DNA of 64,000 nucleotides from Dillenia suffruticosa (lineage: Eukaryota; Streptophyta; Magnoliopsida; Dilleniales; Dilleniaceae). The position numbers were made by a program, and so were the translations under genes. The first letter of the stretch is position 1. Every line of letters starts with the position of its first letter. Below, one piece after another: positions 1 through 10,819 of this stretch. Location of the stretch: assembly GCA_033439265.1 (NCBI GenBank), contig JAVTVX010000004.1, forward strand, positions 24,189,201-24,253,200, given 5' to 3'. The notes below the pieces were generated by a model, which was not told the origin of the DNA, ran no database searches, and was given only the letters and a program-made list of their open reading frames with translations.

Positions 1-230
1 TTTTTAATATAATAAAAAATAACTTTCCGTCCCTATTGCCACATGGCACTTTTAGACTTGCAATGCCATGTTGGTCACATTCACCAAGTGTATTTAATGG
101 AGATCCTTAATCGAACAAAATTGGTAACTTCATGCTCTTAAATGAATAAATTGAAAATTTCTGTCCTTAATTGTACATTGAACTACAGGTTATGTCCTCT
201 ATGTGTAATTCTGCCCTTTGCATTTCAAGT
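1..230. repeat. Possible arm of a foldback-like repeat family
   Basis: No gene is visible here. The AT-rich stretch carries phrases such as 'ccacatggcac' and 'tgccatgttgg', and wording about 'tccttaat' that resembles the arms of the larger foldback-like elements in NUP107 introns 6 and 20. The left part may lie outside the window. The match is by eye and partial, so this is a weak assignment. Confidence 0.25.
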
Positions 231-339
231 TCTTGTTCCCTGTTTGTTCTTTGGTTTCTAGAAGCATTGAGAGCATTTGAAGGAGACTACATTGGCTAGA
301 ATTGGGTGGATGATACATTGATTTAGTTTACTGAGTTGG

Positions 340-560
340 AAAGAGGTAAGCACTCTTTTGTTGTTGGTGGTTTGGGGATTAGATCTATCGTTGATTTAGG
401 TAAAGCCTTGTTGGGTAAGTGGAGGTTCTTCAAGGAAAGAGTTCTGAAGGAAACGGATGAGTGCATAGTGTGGAGAAATCCAAAAATATTTCATAGCCTT
501 CTGGTGTGACAATGTAGAAAGACATACAGATTTCTGAAATGCTTTCTTTCTCTAAGGAGG
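340..560 (+). mobile_element. LINE (L1-type) ORF2 remnant
   Basis: One frame around 365-500 reads GGLGIRSIVDLGKALLGKWR followed by an F-K-E-R-V-L-K-E-T stretch. This is the familiar block just after the reverse transcriptase of plant L1-type LINEs (GGLG, then N/G-K-A-L-L-x-K-W). No long frame survives on either side. It is a short dead fragment, of the same type as the larger LINE in NUP107 intron 4. Confidence 0.5.
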
Positions 561-835
561 TTATCTTAATAAGTGCTTTTGAAGTGGTCCACATGGGATG
601 CTTGGACTGTTTTTGATTGTCGACCAGTCAAGCTTCCAATCTGAAAATAACCTCGTACAAAACTGTCCTAATTTCAAATTGTTTTAACTGCCAGTCTAAC
701 CATTCTAATCATATAATCTGTGCCAGTCAAATGATCTGGTTTTGCTTTAGTAGAAGAAACACCAAAAAAGGGGAAAGAAAGCATGTAAGGAAAAAAAAAC
801 ATGCTTTAGATTTTTGACTCCAAACTGCTCTCACT

Positions 836-848
836 CTATATATAAAAA
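836..848 (+). promoter_or_regulatory. Possible TATA box upstream of the truncated UBP1-type gene
   Basis: The string 'ctatatataaaaa' lies about 0.8 kb before the first recognisable UBP1 exon. It is followed by a pyrimidine-rich leader (about 950-1020) of the kind seen in plant 5' UTRs. It could be a promoter captured by, or left from, the truncated gene. No transcript evidence is available. Confidence 0.3.
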
Positions 849-1591
849 AACCATAAACCTTCATCATCTGTACTTGCACCCTGGCTCTATAGAATTGCAA
901 ACTCATCTCACCACAGATTCTACAGTCCATCAGCAGATTAATGTAAGACCATCGGTACTCCCTTCTTCTCCTCCTCTCTCTCTTAGCAGCCAAAGTTTGT
1001 CTTTGTTGTTTCTACCTCTGCGTCTGTAATTTATGTGGGGCTATCGTTACTCTTTGATTCAATTGGGTTTAATTGGATTATGTTGTAATTTGTGTTGTCT
1101 GTGTGCTAATTGAATCCATTTTGTTTCAACTTTTTGGTTGAATTATATTCCGCTATTTGATTCAAAAGTTTCCATGTCTGTGCTAATTTGATCTAAGGCT
1201 TTTGTTGCATTGGAGGGAAACTTTTGAGAGTGTTGGTAGCCTTTCCCTACTTCTTTACATCTTTTGTTCATGGCCGTGCATTTTTGGGTCTTCTCAGTCT
1301 TTTGCTTTTGAATATGTAGCTAAGTTATGTAGATATATTGGTGTATTCCTTGGTACTTGTCTATGCACACATTTCTTTCTTATAGAAAAAGGACCTTGTA
1401 AATTGTATTGTTTTTATGGTTTACAAGTGACTAATCTTCTCTGTGATACAAATGCAAACCTTTAAGCATGTTGTGCATCAATGTTTTGGAGCTCTAATCC
1501 TTCTGTATGATTGTTGGTCCTCAAGATCTCTGGCCAAGGATTTCCGTACCTATCCATGTTGTCACTTTGAGGATCTCTGGCCAAGGATCTC

Positions 1592-3147
1592 TTGGCATCT
1601 TGGCGAACAAGGGATGAGCATCCACCACTGACAATGTTTGTTATTTTTGCAGAAGATGGCAAAGAGGTGACGAACAATGAGGCCCCTGAGAACAACCCTC
1701 AGTATACCACAGTTTATGTGGGAAACCTTGCTCCTGAGGTAAAAAAGCCATACTGGTCTTACTACTATATTTGAATTTGTGGAGTTATGATTAGGCATTT
1801 TCCTCTGCTCTTGCAACTTGACTGCTTTTGTTTAATGCAGGTCACTCAGCTTGATCTTCATCGCCATTTCCATGCTCTTGGTGCTGGAGTAATTGAAGAA
1901 GTTCGGGTACAACGTGATAAGGGCTTTGGATTTGTGAGATACAGTACTCATGCTGAGGCTGCATTGGCAATTCAGATGGGCAATACCCAATCCATTCTCT
2001 ATGGTAAACCAATTAAGGTATGTTTTTGCTTCTGTTGATTGAACTCTTGTCCTTTCTTTCAAAGGATTTGTTCTTTCCTTAGGTTTGGGCACTTGTGCAT
2101 GTTTTTGTGACTCTGAGTTTGAGGAGTTAAGCCCTTCATTTAAATTACCATGTGTATGAACCCTAAGAAGATAGTCTGTTTGCTGTAAATAAAATGTTGG
2201 GTGGACTGCTATTCTCCTAGTTAGTCATTGAAGTGCAAAAGTTACACTTCTATATCATCAGTCAGGGATGTGGATATGAAGTTTATGAGAGGTGTAATAG
2301 ATATCAACATTGCCATCTGTGGGCTGTGACAGGTAGTCTGCTTTGCTAGTGACATCTGTTGACTACACATGGGAGCTTGTGACTCTTTGTATTATGCATG
2401 GATTGTTTTAGAGCTTCTTGGAATTGTAAGTCCCCAGCAGGTTAGGACCTGCTGTAAGTAAGAAGTTATTCTCGTGTCCTGAGCTGGCTATGGCAACATG
2501 GAAGGGTATTGATACTAGCATTATATTTCCTAGTTTAATTTTAGGTTTTTCAATGCATCATGCTGATATGCTCTCTCAAACCAATATCTCTTGCTTTGTT
2601 GGAAAATGCAAATAGAGTGATCTATGATGTATGTCCTAATAAAGTATGAAGCTGTTCCTGTAGATACATGATATAAATTGCCATTGATTACAACATAACT
2701 TACTTCAATACAGGGCAATATATTGTAAACATAGGGGGTGATAGCTCTTTATTACATGCTGTTAATGATTGCATAAATGCTTGGGTTGTTTTATGTTAAG
2801 GATTTTCCTATTTTGACTTGGCAATATCTTGTCTGACTGAGATGTTTTGGCCTTGGTTGTAGTGCTCATGGGGCAGCAAACCCACTCCGCCAGGAACTAG
2901 TTCAAACCCCCTTCCTCCACCTGCAGCTGCACCTTTGCCAGGTCTTTCGGCCACTGACCTTTTAGCTTATGAACGGCAACTAGCAATGAGTAAGATGGGT
3001 GGTGTTCATGCCCTTATGCATCCCCAAGGGCAGCATCCCCTTAACAAGGCAGCTATGGGAATGGGTGCTGCTGGAGCAAGCCAGGCAATTTATGATGGTG
3101 GTTTCCAGAATGTTGCTGCTGCTCAACAGCTGATGTACTACCAGTAA
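1592..3147 (+). CDS. Truncated UBP1-type oligouridylate-binding protein (RRM3 only)
   Basis: Three exons are clear: 1653-1738, 1841-2017 and 2863-3147, all with GT-AG borders and compatible phases. They read [17 protein letters not shown], then a full RRM body with the RNP1-like DKGFGFVRY, then [11 protein letters not shown] and a Gly/Ala/Met-rich tail ending MYYQ. This matches the third RRM and C-terminus of plant UBP1/UBA-type proteins, which bind U-rich introns and 3' UTRs and enter stress granules. The first two RRMs (about 200 residues) are absent: the upstream 1.6 kb shows no RRM coding. Exon 1 opens in frame to an ATG at 1592 through the expected acceptor, so intron retention could give a protein of about 200 residues with a novel 20-residue start. 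It could equally be a decaying partial duplicate. Family call is firm; functionality is not. Confidence 0.75.
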
Positions 3148-4394
3148 AGTAATTTATAGTGTGGTAATATGTCGATTTTCCTGCCTATGCAGGTTGTTCT
3201 TATTAAGTTTCTAGTATTCTAGGAGGCTTTTCCTTGTACGGTGGAGGCTGTTGTCATTCCTGTATCTGTCTGCTATTTGTACGAGTACTCAATTCTCTGT
3301 GATGTAGGGATGAGTGTTGTTATAGGAGGAGATTGTCCATCAGTACAGATTATAGTTTGTTTCCAAAGGCTTTGAGTGTTGACTATTTGTAATGGTAATT
3401 CTATTATAACTTGCTGCTTTGGGCATGTTGATTATGTGCATGTTTCTGTACATTACTTTGTCATTGCTTGTTTTAAATTCTGCAATATGATATTGTGGTT
3501 GTTGAAGATCCTTGAGCACTTGGTGTTTTGTTTTGTCTTTTGTATTTTGTTTTTCAGGGCCTAGAATTCCTTAAGTTTAAGGATGTGGTTCGCATGGCTA
3601 CAATTAGATTGTGATATTTTTTTGGCTGAGAAGACTGGTTATCTTTTGCATGAACAAAACTATGCAGGCATTTCTTTTGTTGGCCTAGGTTGGTGGTTTC
3701 GGAAAATAAATTGGCAGAGAATTGGATGTTTTTTTTTTTTTTTTTTTTGTTTTTTCTCCCTTGTTACACAAGGATTTGAGCTCTAGATCTCAAGTTAGGG
3801 GAGGGGAATTGTGACCACTGGATCACTCAAGTGTGATTCAAGTGTTTTGTGACCTTGTTGGCTGTTGTCCTTTCTCTTCTTTTTTTGGGTTGTTGCTGTT
3901 TCTTTTGTTGTAGGGATGTGTTTCATGGCTGAATGGAGCATATCATCAGGTAAGTGCCATAAAGGTCACATGCTTATTTGGTTGATTGCTCGTGAAAAGT
4001 CTAGGAATTGTGTGGTTAAATTAGAATGTCCTCTGCAGAACGCATGCTCATCCCAAAGAAACTGCTCAACTGTTCCTCTAGATCATTAGTTCCCTAATAT
4101 ATCAAGGTTCTGTAAGGCGGTAAAATGTGACACTGGACTCTGCATCTGATGTGAAAAGAGCTATAGAAGTAGAACTTCTGGAAACCAAATGCAAAATAAC
4201 AAGACATTCAGCAGCACGCTTGGTTTAAGCATGCGCTTGTTCCACTTATTAAGGGTTTTATGGGACCACCAAATTCAACGCATTTTTGTTTTTTTTTTTA
4301 ATTGGCATGTTCAACATTGATACAAAAATGGATCTTTCCGCATATATCGCCCAGAGAACTCAAAAGCTCTAGGGCTATGAAGGATGAAAGCAGA
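3148..4394. other. 3' UTR and spacer between UBP1-type gene and FLU-like pseudogene
   Basis: T-rich sequence after the UBP1-type stop contains likely 3' UTR and polyadenylation signals, then spacer with a T run near 3730-3748. No coding region, RNA gene or defined repeat could be supported on either strand. Confidence 0.5.
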
Positions 4395-7300
4395 TCAATC
4401 TGTCTCCAGCCGTGCTATATACTTGTCATAGAACTTTGCTGCCCTCTCCAGATCTCCAAGTTCAGTATAACAATCAGCAATTGCGCCATAGGCTTCCGTG
4501 TTCCCAGATTCCTCTCCTCTTTCAGATATTGCCAGAACCATAGAGTGATACTTAAGAGCTTCTCGAAACTTTCCCTGCCTCTGCTGTGAGGCCCTTGAAA
4601 GGAGATAGTGAAGGGTGGTGAGAGAACCTGTGTGCTGTGCTGTCATGTGCAATGCAAACTGCCACCTTTCCTCAAATAAAAAATGTATGACATTTCAAAA
4701 GAGAAAACAGTAAAATCTTTATAAACACAAGATGCCTAGCAGAACAGTCACAAGCTTGTTTTCGCATGTCTTCACAGTCAATGCTAGAATGTACTTGCAC
4801 CATTGTATTTCATGTGAATCAATGACTAGTCTCACAGCATAATGACCCATTCAAATTAACTTATTAATGTACTTGCCTTAGGACTAAAAAAAGAATGCAT
4901 GCAAAAATATGCTTGAGTGGCGGCTGTGCCATCTGAAGGCTTGAAATCATCACAAGCTATTTAGCTTTCCTCGAGCGAATATGGACAGGGGAAATAATCT
5001 CATGTAGCATACCCTATGTAGTTTTGACCTAAGGATTACTCTTGAGTTGGGTTGGTTTCTGGGCACAATCGAGTTGTATTCATATTTTTGGAATTTATTG
5101 TTTGCTCATATAAATTATAATGGTGGCATGAGAAGGGTGAATACATGGAGGTTTTAGTGACAAGAAGCCAATATTGCCAAAATAACAAAAGCTTGAGATC
5201 ATATCTAGCTTCTTCCAAGTAGTTTACTTTGAGTGGAACCTTTCCTTGTATTTCCTATATCAAGGTAAAATGTCTGAATGCAAAATGGGGAGTATAATGA
5301 TGCAAGTCAAGATTACATACCAAGACCTCTAGCAGCCTTCTTTTCCTCAAGAGGATCACTCAGATTCTGAGCAAGCTCAAGGGCGGCCTTGAACTCGAGA
5401 AAGGCATTCTCCGGATCTTGATTTCTTAGAAAATTCTTCCCAGCTTTCAGACGGGAAATTAAGTCCTCCTTTCTTGGGTCGACAATTACGTCATTTTCTG
5501 CTATTCTACCACCGACAGGAGCATAGCTCAAACTGGGGGCATATGATTCAAACTTTGCTTGCCTTCAGAGGGCAGTGTTTATCTAGCTTAGTTGTTCATT
5601 CAGCCATGCTAATTCTCCCCTTCTTTGTCGGGCCAGCAAACCTAGTGTAAGGAAACATGTGATAGCATGGACTAGTAACAGAAACTGTAAACATAACCCC
5701 TTGCCTCCCAAACAGCTTGAGAGTATTACTTTTAGGGGAAGATACAGCATTTCGGATTATGATTTTTGAAATGATTATTCATAAATTTTTTCCCCTCAAA
5801 ATTTCAAGAGGGAACTGCCCCTGCCCTCCCTCCCTTCGCCTCTTGCCATACACTAATCATTATAACAGCCAAAGCGAAAAAAGAGCATTACAAAGGAAAG
5901 TTGGATCTATGGCATTGGTTCTAAAGATGTTAATTGGTTAGGCTTCCAATGGCCATACTAATATATTCCCAAGGTCCTCTGGAAAGCACTAGGGCATTTG
6001 GAAGGCATGATTCTTGAAATGGATGTAACCGATGTTGAAGATGAATTGGTCAATAAAATGTAAGGAAAGGGAAAGCATTAGGCCATCTAAGCATTAGAAC
6101 TAGGTCCAACGATATATTAAATTGGGCGCAATGTTAATATCATGCCTAAAGGTCATCAAGAAGTGGAAATAAGGTTACCTCCAACAGTGGCCCCAATCAG
6201 GGCAACAGATAGCAGCAAAGGCGTGTTCATGTCGAAAACTGAATCATTAGCTTCACAGGTTTCTGCCAAAGCTTCAGAAGCAGTGGTCAACATCAAAGCA
6301 TTGGCGACAGTAGCCAATCCTGGGAATTTGTATAGCAACTCTCCCTGCCAGAATAAGATTCAATAATCCAATGAGGATTAACAGACTTTATGGTAATGAT
6401 CATGAAAACAGCAGGAATCCAGTTAGCATACGTTAGTGCTTGGAAATTGTGAGATTTAGTGAATACATTCTGCATTAAAACTGTCACACAAGTTCATATG
6501 TTTTTCAAAGAATGAATTTCCAAAACTATGAAGAAAATTTCATCACCATTCTCAATGAACAAAAGCAACAATGTAATGTCAAACACATCTATGGAGACAG
6601 AAAATTAAAAACTGAAGTGGGGTGACTCACCATCATACCTGATGAGCATATCTGCTTTGTGCAATACTATTGTGCTCTGCATCTCTGGCTAAAGTCTCAC
6701 GAATCTCAAATGGTTTACCACACAAATCTTGAAAGAATGATAAAAGCTTCTCCACTGGGAATGTAAGATCAGTGCATTTTCCTTTGCAAATAGTTTTTTC
6801 AACTTCAGATATACATTTTGATACTTTAGTAGTTAAAAGTAACTCAAAAGCAAACTTGGAAGGATTTACTTATCAAGAATTAAACGCAACAGAATATCAG
6901 GTCAAGATGGATTACGCAGACTGAAAGCAAACTATCTTCTGCTATTTCATTCACTACAATTAAGGTGGGGAAAAATCAACCAACCAGTACAAAGAACAAG
7001 GAGTATAATCTAAGGTCAGCCGTCTCTTTTGCACTAGATGCATGATCTATTTTAACAGATCATTGCACAGAGGAGGAGAGATCAGATCAAATCAACTATC
7101 TCCTCTCCCTCTAAGACATCCCTCAACCTCTATCTCTTCTCCCTCTAAGACATCCCTCAACCTCTTTTGTAGGGAAATTTATACAGGAGAGCATGCTTCC
7201 AATGTTCAATTTCATGCGTTTCCAAAAATGCTCTTTTTGACGGTTGTACATGCACACACATAACAAGTGAGCCAAAGTAGAACCTTGTTGGGGGGGGGGG

Positions 7301-8337
7301 TAGCCGCCTCTCATAAGTTTTAAGGGAAAAAAATTATAACCCAAACAATTGATTCACCCCCTAAAAATTATAATATAACCCCAAACGCATATTGTAATCC
7401 CCTCCCCCCACCCCAATTAAAAATTTCTGGCTTAGCCTTTGCTTGTGGTCATATATTAAATTGGAAAAACAGAACATAGTTACTTCAAAAAATAAAATAT
7501 CATGCTTTAGCAGCTATGCCTTCAACTTGAAAATCAATCCGGAGAATCCCACTGCTTTCCAACCTAAAATAGTCATAAATTTTGTATGAGAACTACACAT
7601 CGGTCATATTAGTCAATTCAATGAAACTAAATTAGCTTCAAATGTAAAATAGCCACAAATTTAGGAAAAATAAAAAACATCAGCATATCTGACAGCATTT
7701 TACAAGGGCATTGAAAAATTTATCTGGAAGAATAATAAGGTCCCAAGGTCCATATATGCATCGCTATGCAATGAAATTTCAATGATAAGCTAAATAACCA
7801 CTAGATTTTCCTCCTCCAAACCTCTCTCTCTCTAGTATTTCTCTTCAGAACTTCTTAGAACTTCCATGGGACTTTAAGAATACCTTATACCCACAGACCA
7901 AATTTATCGAATTCTTCAAACTAAATCTCTCTCTCTCTCTCTCTCGCTCCCTCTCTAGTATTTTTCTTCAGAAACTCTTAGAACTATGTGACATTAAGAA
8001 TACCCCATCTCCACGTAAAAAAAAAAAAAAACAAAAGAACAAAAAGAAAAACCCAAACTCATCAAATTACTCAAACTAAAAAAATCTCAATCCTAGCACA
8101 AGGAAGAACAGTTTTTCTTTTCTTTTTTTTTTTTTGATATAAACAGTTTTTCTTTTCGCGAAGTGAAGGTTTTTGTGACAAAAATCCATACATATGACGC
8201 AGTCAACTTCAGCTACAAGCTACTGTACTAAACTACCCAAACAAAATGGGTTCGCCAGAGGGGCGAGGCCGCCGAGAAAACTGGCCGGACTTTGTCAGAA
8301 CGGTGAAAACACCGGAATAGCGGACCGTTACTGCCAT
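4395..8337 (-). pseudogene. FLU: FLU-like TPR protein pseudogene (tetrapyrrole regulator)
   Basis: On the minus strand exons join in phase at 8237-8337 (MAVTVRYSGVFTVLTKSGQF, transit-peptide-like), 7520-7563, 6639-6754, 6179-6344 and 5321-5641, with a last exon at 4395-4593. Exon 6179-6344 gives the membrane segment LLLSVALIGATVGG. Exon 5321-5641 gives the coiled coil ARQRRGELAWLNEQL and SYAPVGGRIAENDVIVDPRK. The last exon gives the TPR tail YGAIADCYTELGDLERAAKF ending YIARLETD, diagnostic of FLU, the chloroplast-membrane repressor of glutamyl-tRNA reductase. The copy looks dead: TAG at 5583-5585 and TGA at 5565-5567 interrupt the coiled coil (where family members have RQ and LRRQAK), and exon 5 to exon 6 joins one base out of phase with the only good acceptor. 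The second intron has a GC donor. Intact introns mean a DNA-level duplicate, not a retrocopy. The N-terminal exons are not ones I recognise from FLU elsewhere. Confidence 0.8.
7098..7166. repeat. Short tandem duplication (about 33 bp x2) in pseudo-FLU intron
   Basis: A pyrimidine-rich unit containing 'ccctctaagacatccctcaa' occurs twice back to back. It lies in the intron between exons 7520-7563 and 6639-6754 and has no coding meaning. Homopolymer G and C runs near 7290 and 7400 follow. Confidence 0.6.
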
Positions 8338-8474
8338 TGTTTCGGCTAAATAAAACATTGTTCTTGATCTCTGTCACCTGTCTGCTCCTTTTTTAAAGTT
8401 GGGTTTCTGGGGATAACCTTGTTAAACCCTGTTTGTATGTGTTTGGGGCCTTTCTCTTGCCTTGGATATTGCAA

Positions 8475-8515
<41 letters not shown>

Positions 8516-8960
8516 GAAAATTTTCAAGAATTTTCTGTGGTATAGCGACAGGAAATGTCAAGAATTGTTTGCCCCATGCATTAAGGAAAATTGTTTATAT
8601 TAAACCATCAAACTCCATTTTCTAGAATGTTATTCTCAAAAAGGAAAATACTGATTACTTTCTTTTCTTATATATGATTTATTTACTATATTATTTTTGG
8701 GAGTGTGGGAAAGAAATTATAAGCTTTTTTTACCAATATTTTATTTAATAAAAAAGATTTTATAGGAATATAGATTTAATATATTTTTATCATATATCTT
8801 GTATATATCTCTCAAATGATCGAGTTCAAAATTTAGGATTAAAGTGGGTTAAAGTTGAGATTGTTATATTTAATAAAATTTTAAAATCGACAAATTTTAT
8901 ATTAATTTTTTGTTTTTAGTTTTTTTTGAAAGGTATAGTTTTAGAAAACACATCAAAATA
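8338..8960. repeat. Spacer with a (CT)n microsatellite
   Basis: Upstream of the FLU-like pseudogene lies a spacer with an uninterrupted CT run at about 8478-8511, followed by strongly AT-rich sequence (8640-8950). No gene is visible. A shorter CT run sits at 7926-7945 inside the pseudogene. Confidence 0.6.
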
Positions 8961-8961
8961 A

Positions 8962-10651
8962 TTAGGTGTACAAAGGGAGAGCTCCTTGTACTTGAGCAAA
9001 GCAGACCTCCTCAGTCTGAGCACATACCATTGTGTTTTTCTTTATTTCTTCATTCATTTCATTGATAGAACGATATAAGTTTAGAAAAGGAAGCTTGTTG
9101 AAGATGGCAACATTTAAACCCTTCTGAACTTGTAGCCAATATGATTTAGACCAACCCACCAAACCAGTTGAGGAAAAGGTCTCCAATTAGATCATGCACG
9201 CGACTAGTGTTGATCTTACCATCTGATCTTTCTTTCTGCTATTTGGGTTATGCTTCTTTCGATCGGCTCTTCTGTGTAATCTTCATCAACATCTTTCAGT
9301 TCTTCATCACCTCTGTGCTGCTTAAGACCCTCTGCAGGCCACAACCCGGTCAATCTCCTAATGCTGATTTTGTTGTCTTCGGGGAAAAGAGAAAGTGTAT
9401 AAGGTTTCAAGTAAGGTGGCAGATCATTATAGCTCATCTCCAAGAATTTAGAATACTGGGTTTGGTCTGGTATGAGTTGCCAACTGAAACACTGAAGAAG
9501 TTTCAACCATGTGCTGTAGTCTGCCCCTTATGCTGACAAGAGATAACCCAGAACAGCAATTGCCAAAGGCGAACCTCCACATTTCTTCACAATCTGCTTC
9601 CTGCGGATTGGGAAGACAATCTTCTTCTTCCACACCAACTTTCTTCAAGAACAACTTCCAGCTATTCTCCTCATTTAGAAGCTTCAATTCATGAGGAGAA
9701 CTTTTGGGTTCAGCGTTCAATGCAACTTCTTTGTTTCGAGTTGTGAGCAAATGCTTCCATTACCAGAATCTGGAAATGCAGCCTCCTCACCCTCCCAGGA
9801 TCAATGCTCCACACATCTTCCATGACTGTAAGATACCTCTTCTCCTTGAGGAAATCTGACAACCTCTTCTCAATTTGTACGATGGTCAAACCTCCTACAT
9901 CGAACCCTAACATCTTCTTTGCTACCACCAATAGCTGCTTGGCAGAATAGACATGAGAGACATAAACCTGAGCACGACACTGGAAGTGACTCTACATCTT
10001 TGCCGTTGTACACTGTCTTCGCCAGAGTTGTCTTTCGGAGACCTCCCACACCAACAATAGAGATTACTTATTGTTTTGACTCCTTATCAACCTACTTTGA
10101 TTCCAAAGTCCTCAAATCATAATCCGAACCAACTATACGAACCAACTATATCTGATTGGTTGAAAATAGGAGAAGTTCTTCTCTGCTTTTTAAGCTTTTC
10201 AACAGCATAGCGAGATGCATCGCCTGTGACTCCTAAATTTTCAGTACCATAAGTTTCACGACTGTCCCTTGCATCACGAATTCTATTCTTGATCTGTTTC
10301 TAATTTCCTTACCAAGATTGTGGTGAGATGCCAAGTCACAGAAGGCGGAAGTGATCTCTCTCTCCTTTGTTTTTGTGGTCTTTCTGGCCTTTTTTGCTTC
10401 TTTTTTTAGGACCAAGTTGTCAATGATGTCCTCAGCATCGGAACACCCCTCTCTGATTTCTACTACCCAGTTTTGACCCGAGCATCTCCTTCTTGCTTTT
10501 CATCTGCATCTTTTAAGAAGCATTGCATGCGCTGTAGCTCAGCTTTGATCCGCTTGACTTGGTCTTTCAATCCACTCAGGAATTTCGCTTCCTGGAGTAA
10601 CATATCAGCAAGCTTTTCAGTTAGGATGGATACAATCGACTCGGAAGCCAT
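8962..10651 (-). pseudogene. CC-NB-ARC (NLR) disease-resistance gene remnant
   Basis: On the minus strand the start codon at 10651 opens an Rx-type coiled coil: SIVSILTEKLADMLLQEAKF, then a K-A-E-L-x-R-M-Q-C-F-L-K-D-A-D stretch. Later come a P-loop region VGGLRKTTLAKTVYN (about 10050; Arg where family members have Gly), kinase-2 LTVMEDVW (about 9830), RNBS-B VMLTTRNKEVAL (about 9730), a GLPL-type GGSPLAIAVLGYLLS (about 9560) and a winged-helix block LFPEDNKISIRRL (about 9370). These motifs fall in different frames: an early frameshift turns NWVVEIRE into a stop after KTG (about 10464), and more shifts and stops follow. No LRR region can be seen before 8960. This is a truncated, dead NLR; the family resembles RPP13/RPP8-like CNLs. 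Confidence 0.85.
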
Positions 10652-10811
10652 TGATACTCTGTTCTTCCTCCTCACAGAACTCGGTCTTTGACCATCTCCG
10701 TTGTCATACCCGGCTAAGAACGACAACAATCTGACAAATGAAAACAATGGAGATAATCGAAGACCAAGTTTTGTGCGGAGGAAGAAGGAACAACAAAGTA
10801 TCAATGGGTTC
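10644..10811. repeat. Imperfect inverted repeat at the NLR start
   Basis: The arm at about 10644-10706 ('gccattgatact' ... 'ggtctttgaccatctccgtt') is repeated in reverse complement at about 10743-10811 ('aatggagataatcgaagacc' ... 'agtatcaatggg'). The spacer is about 36 bp. The arms are roughly 65 bp with scattered mismatches. One arm holds the first codons and 5' leader of the NLR remnant, so the other is an inverted partial copy of the same leader. A transcript across it would fold into a long hairpin. Confidence 0.7.
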
Positions 10812-10819
10812 CAGGTCAA

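Noticed and set aside
1520-1592. Direct repeat 'atctctggccaaggat' twice
   Set aside because: A short local duplication in the leader or intron of the UBP1-type gene. No functional context.
9168-9536. Plus-strand 122-residue frame in the NLR region
   Set aside because: The minus strand encodes NLR winged-helix sequence here. The plus frame has no family signature.
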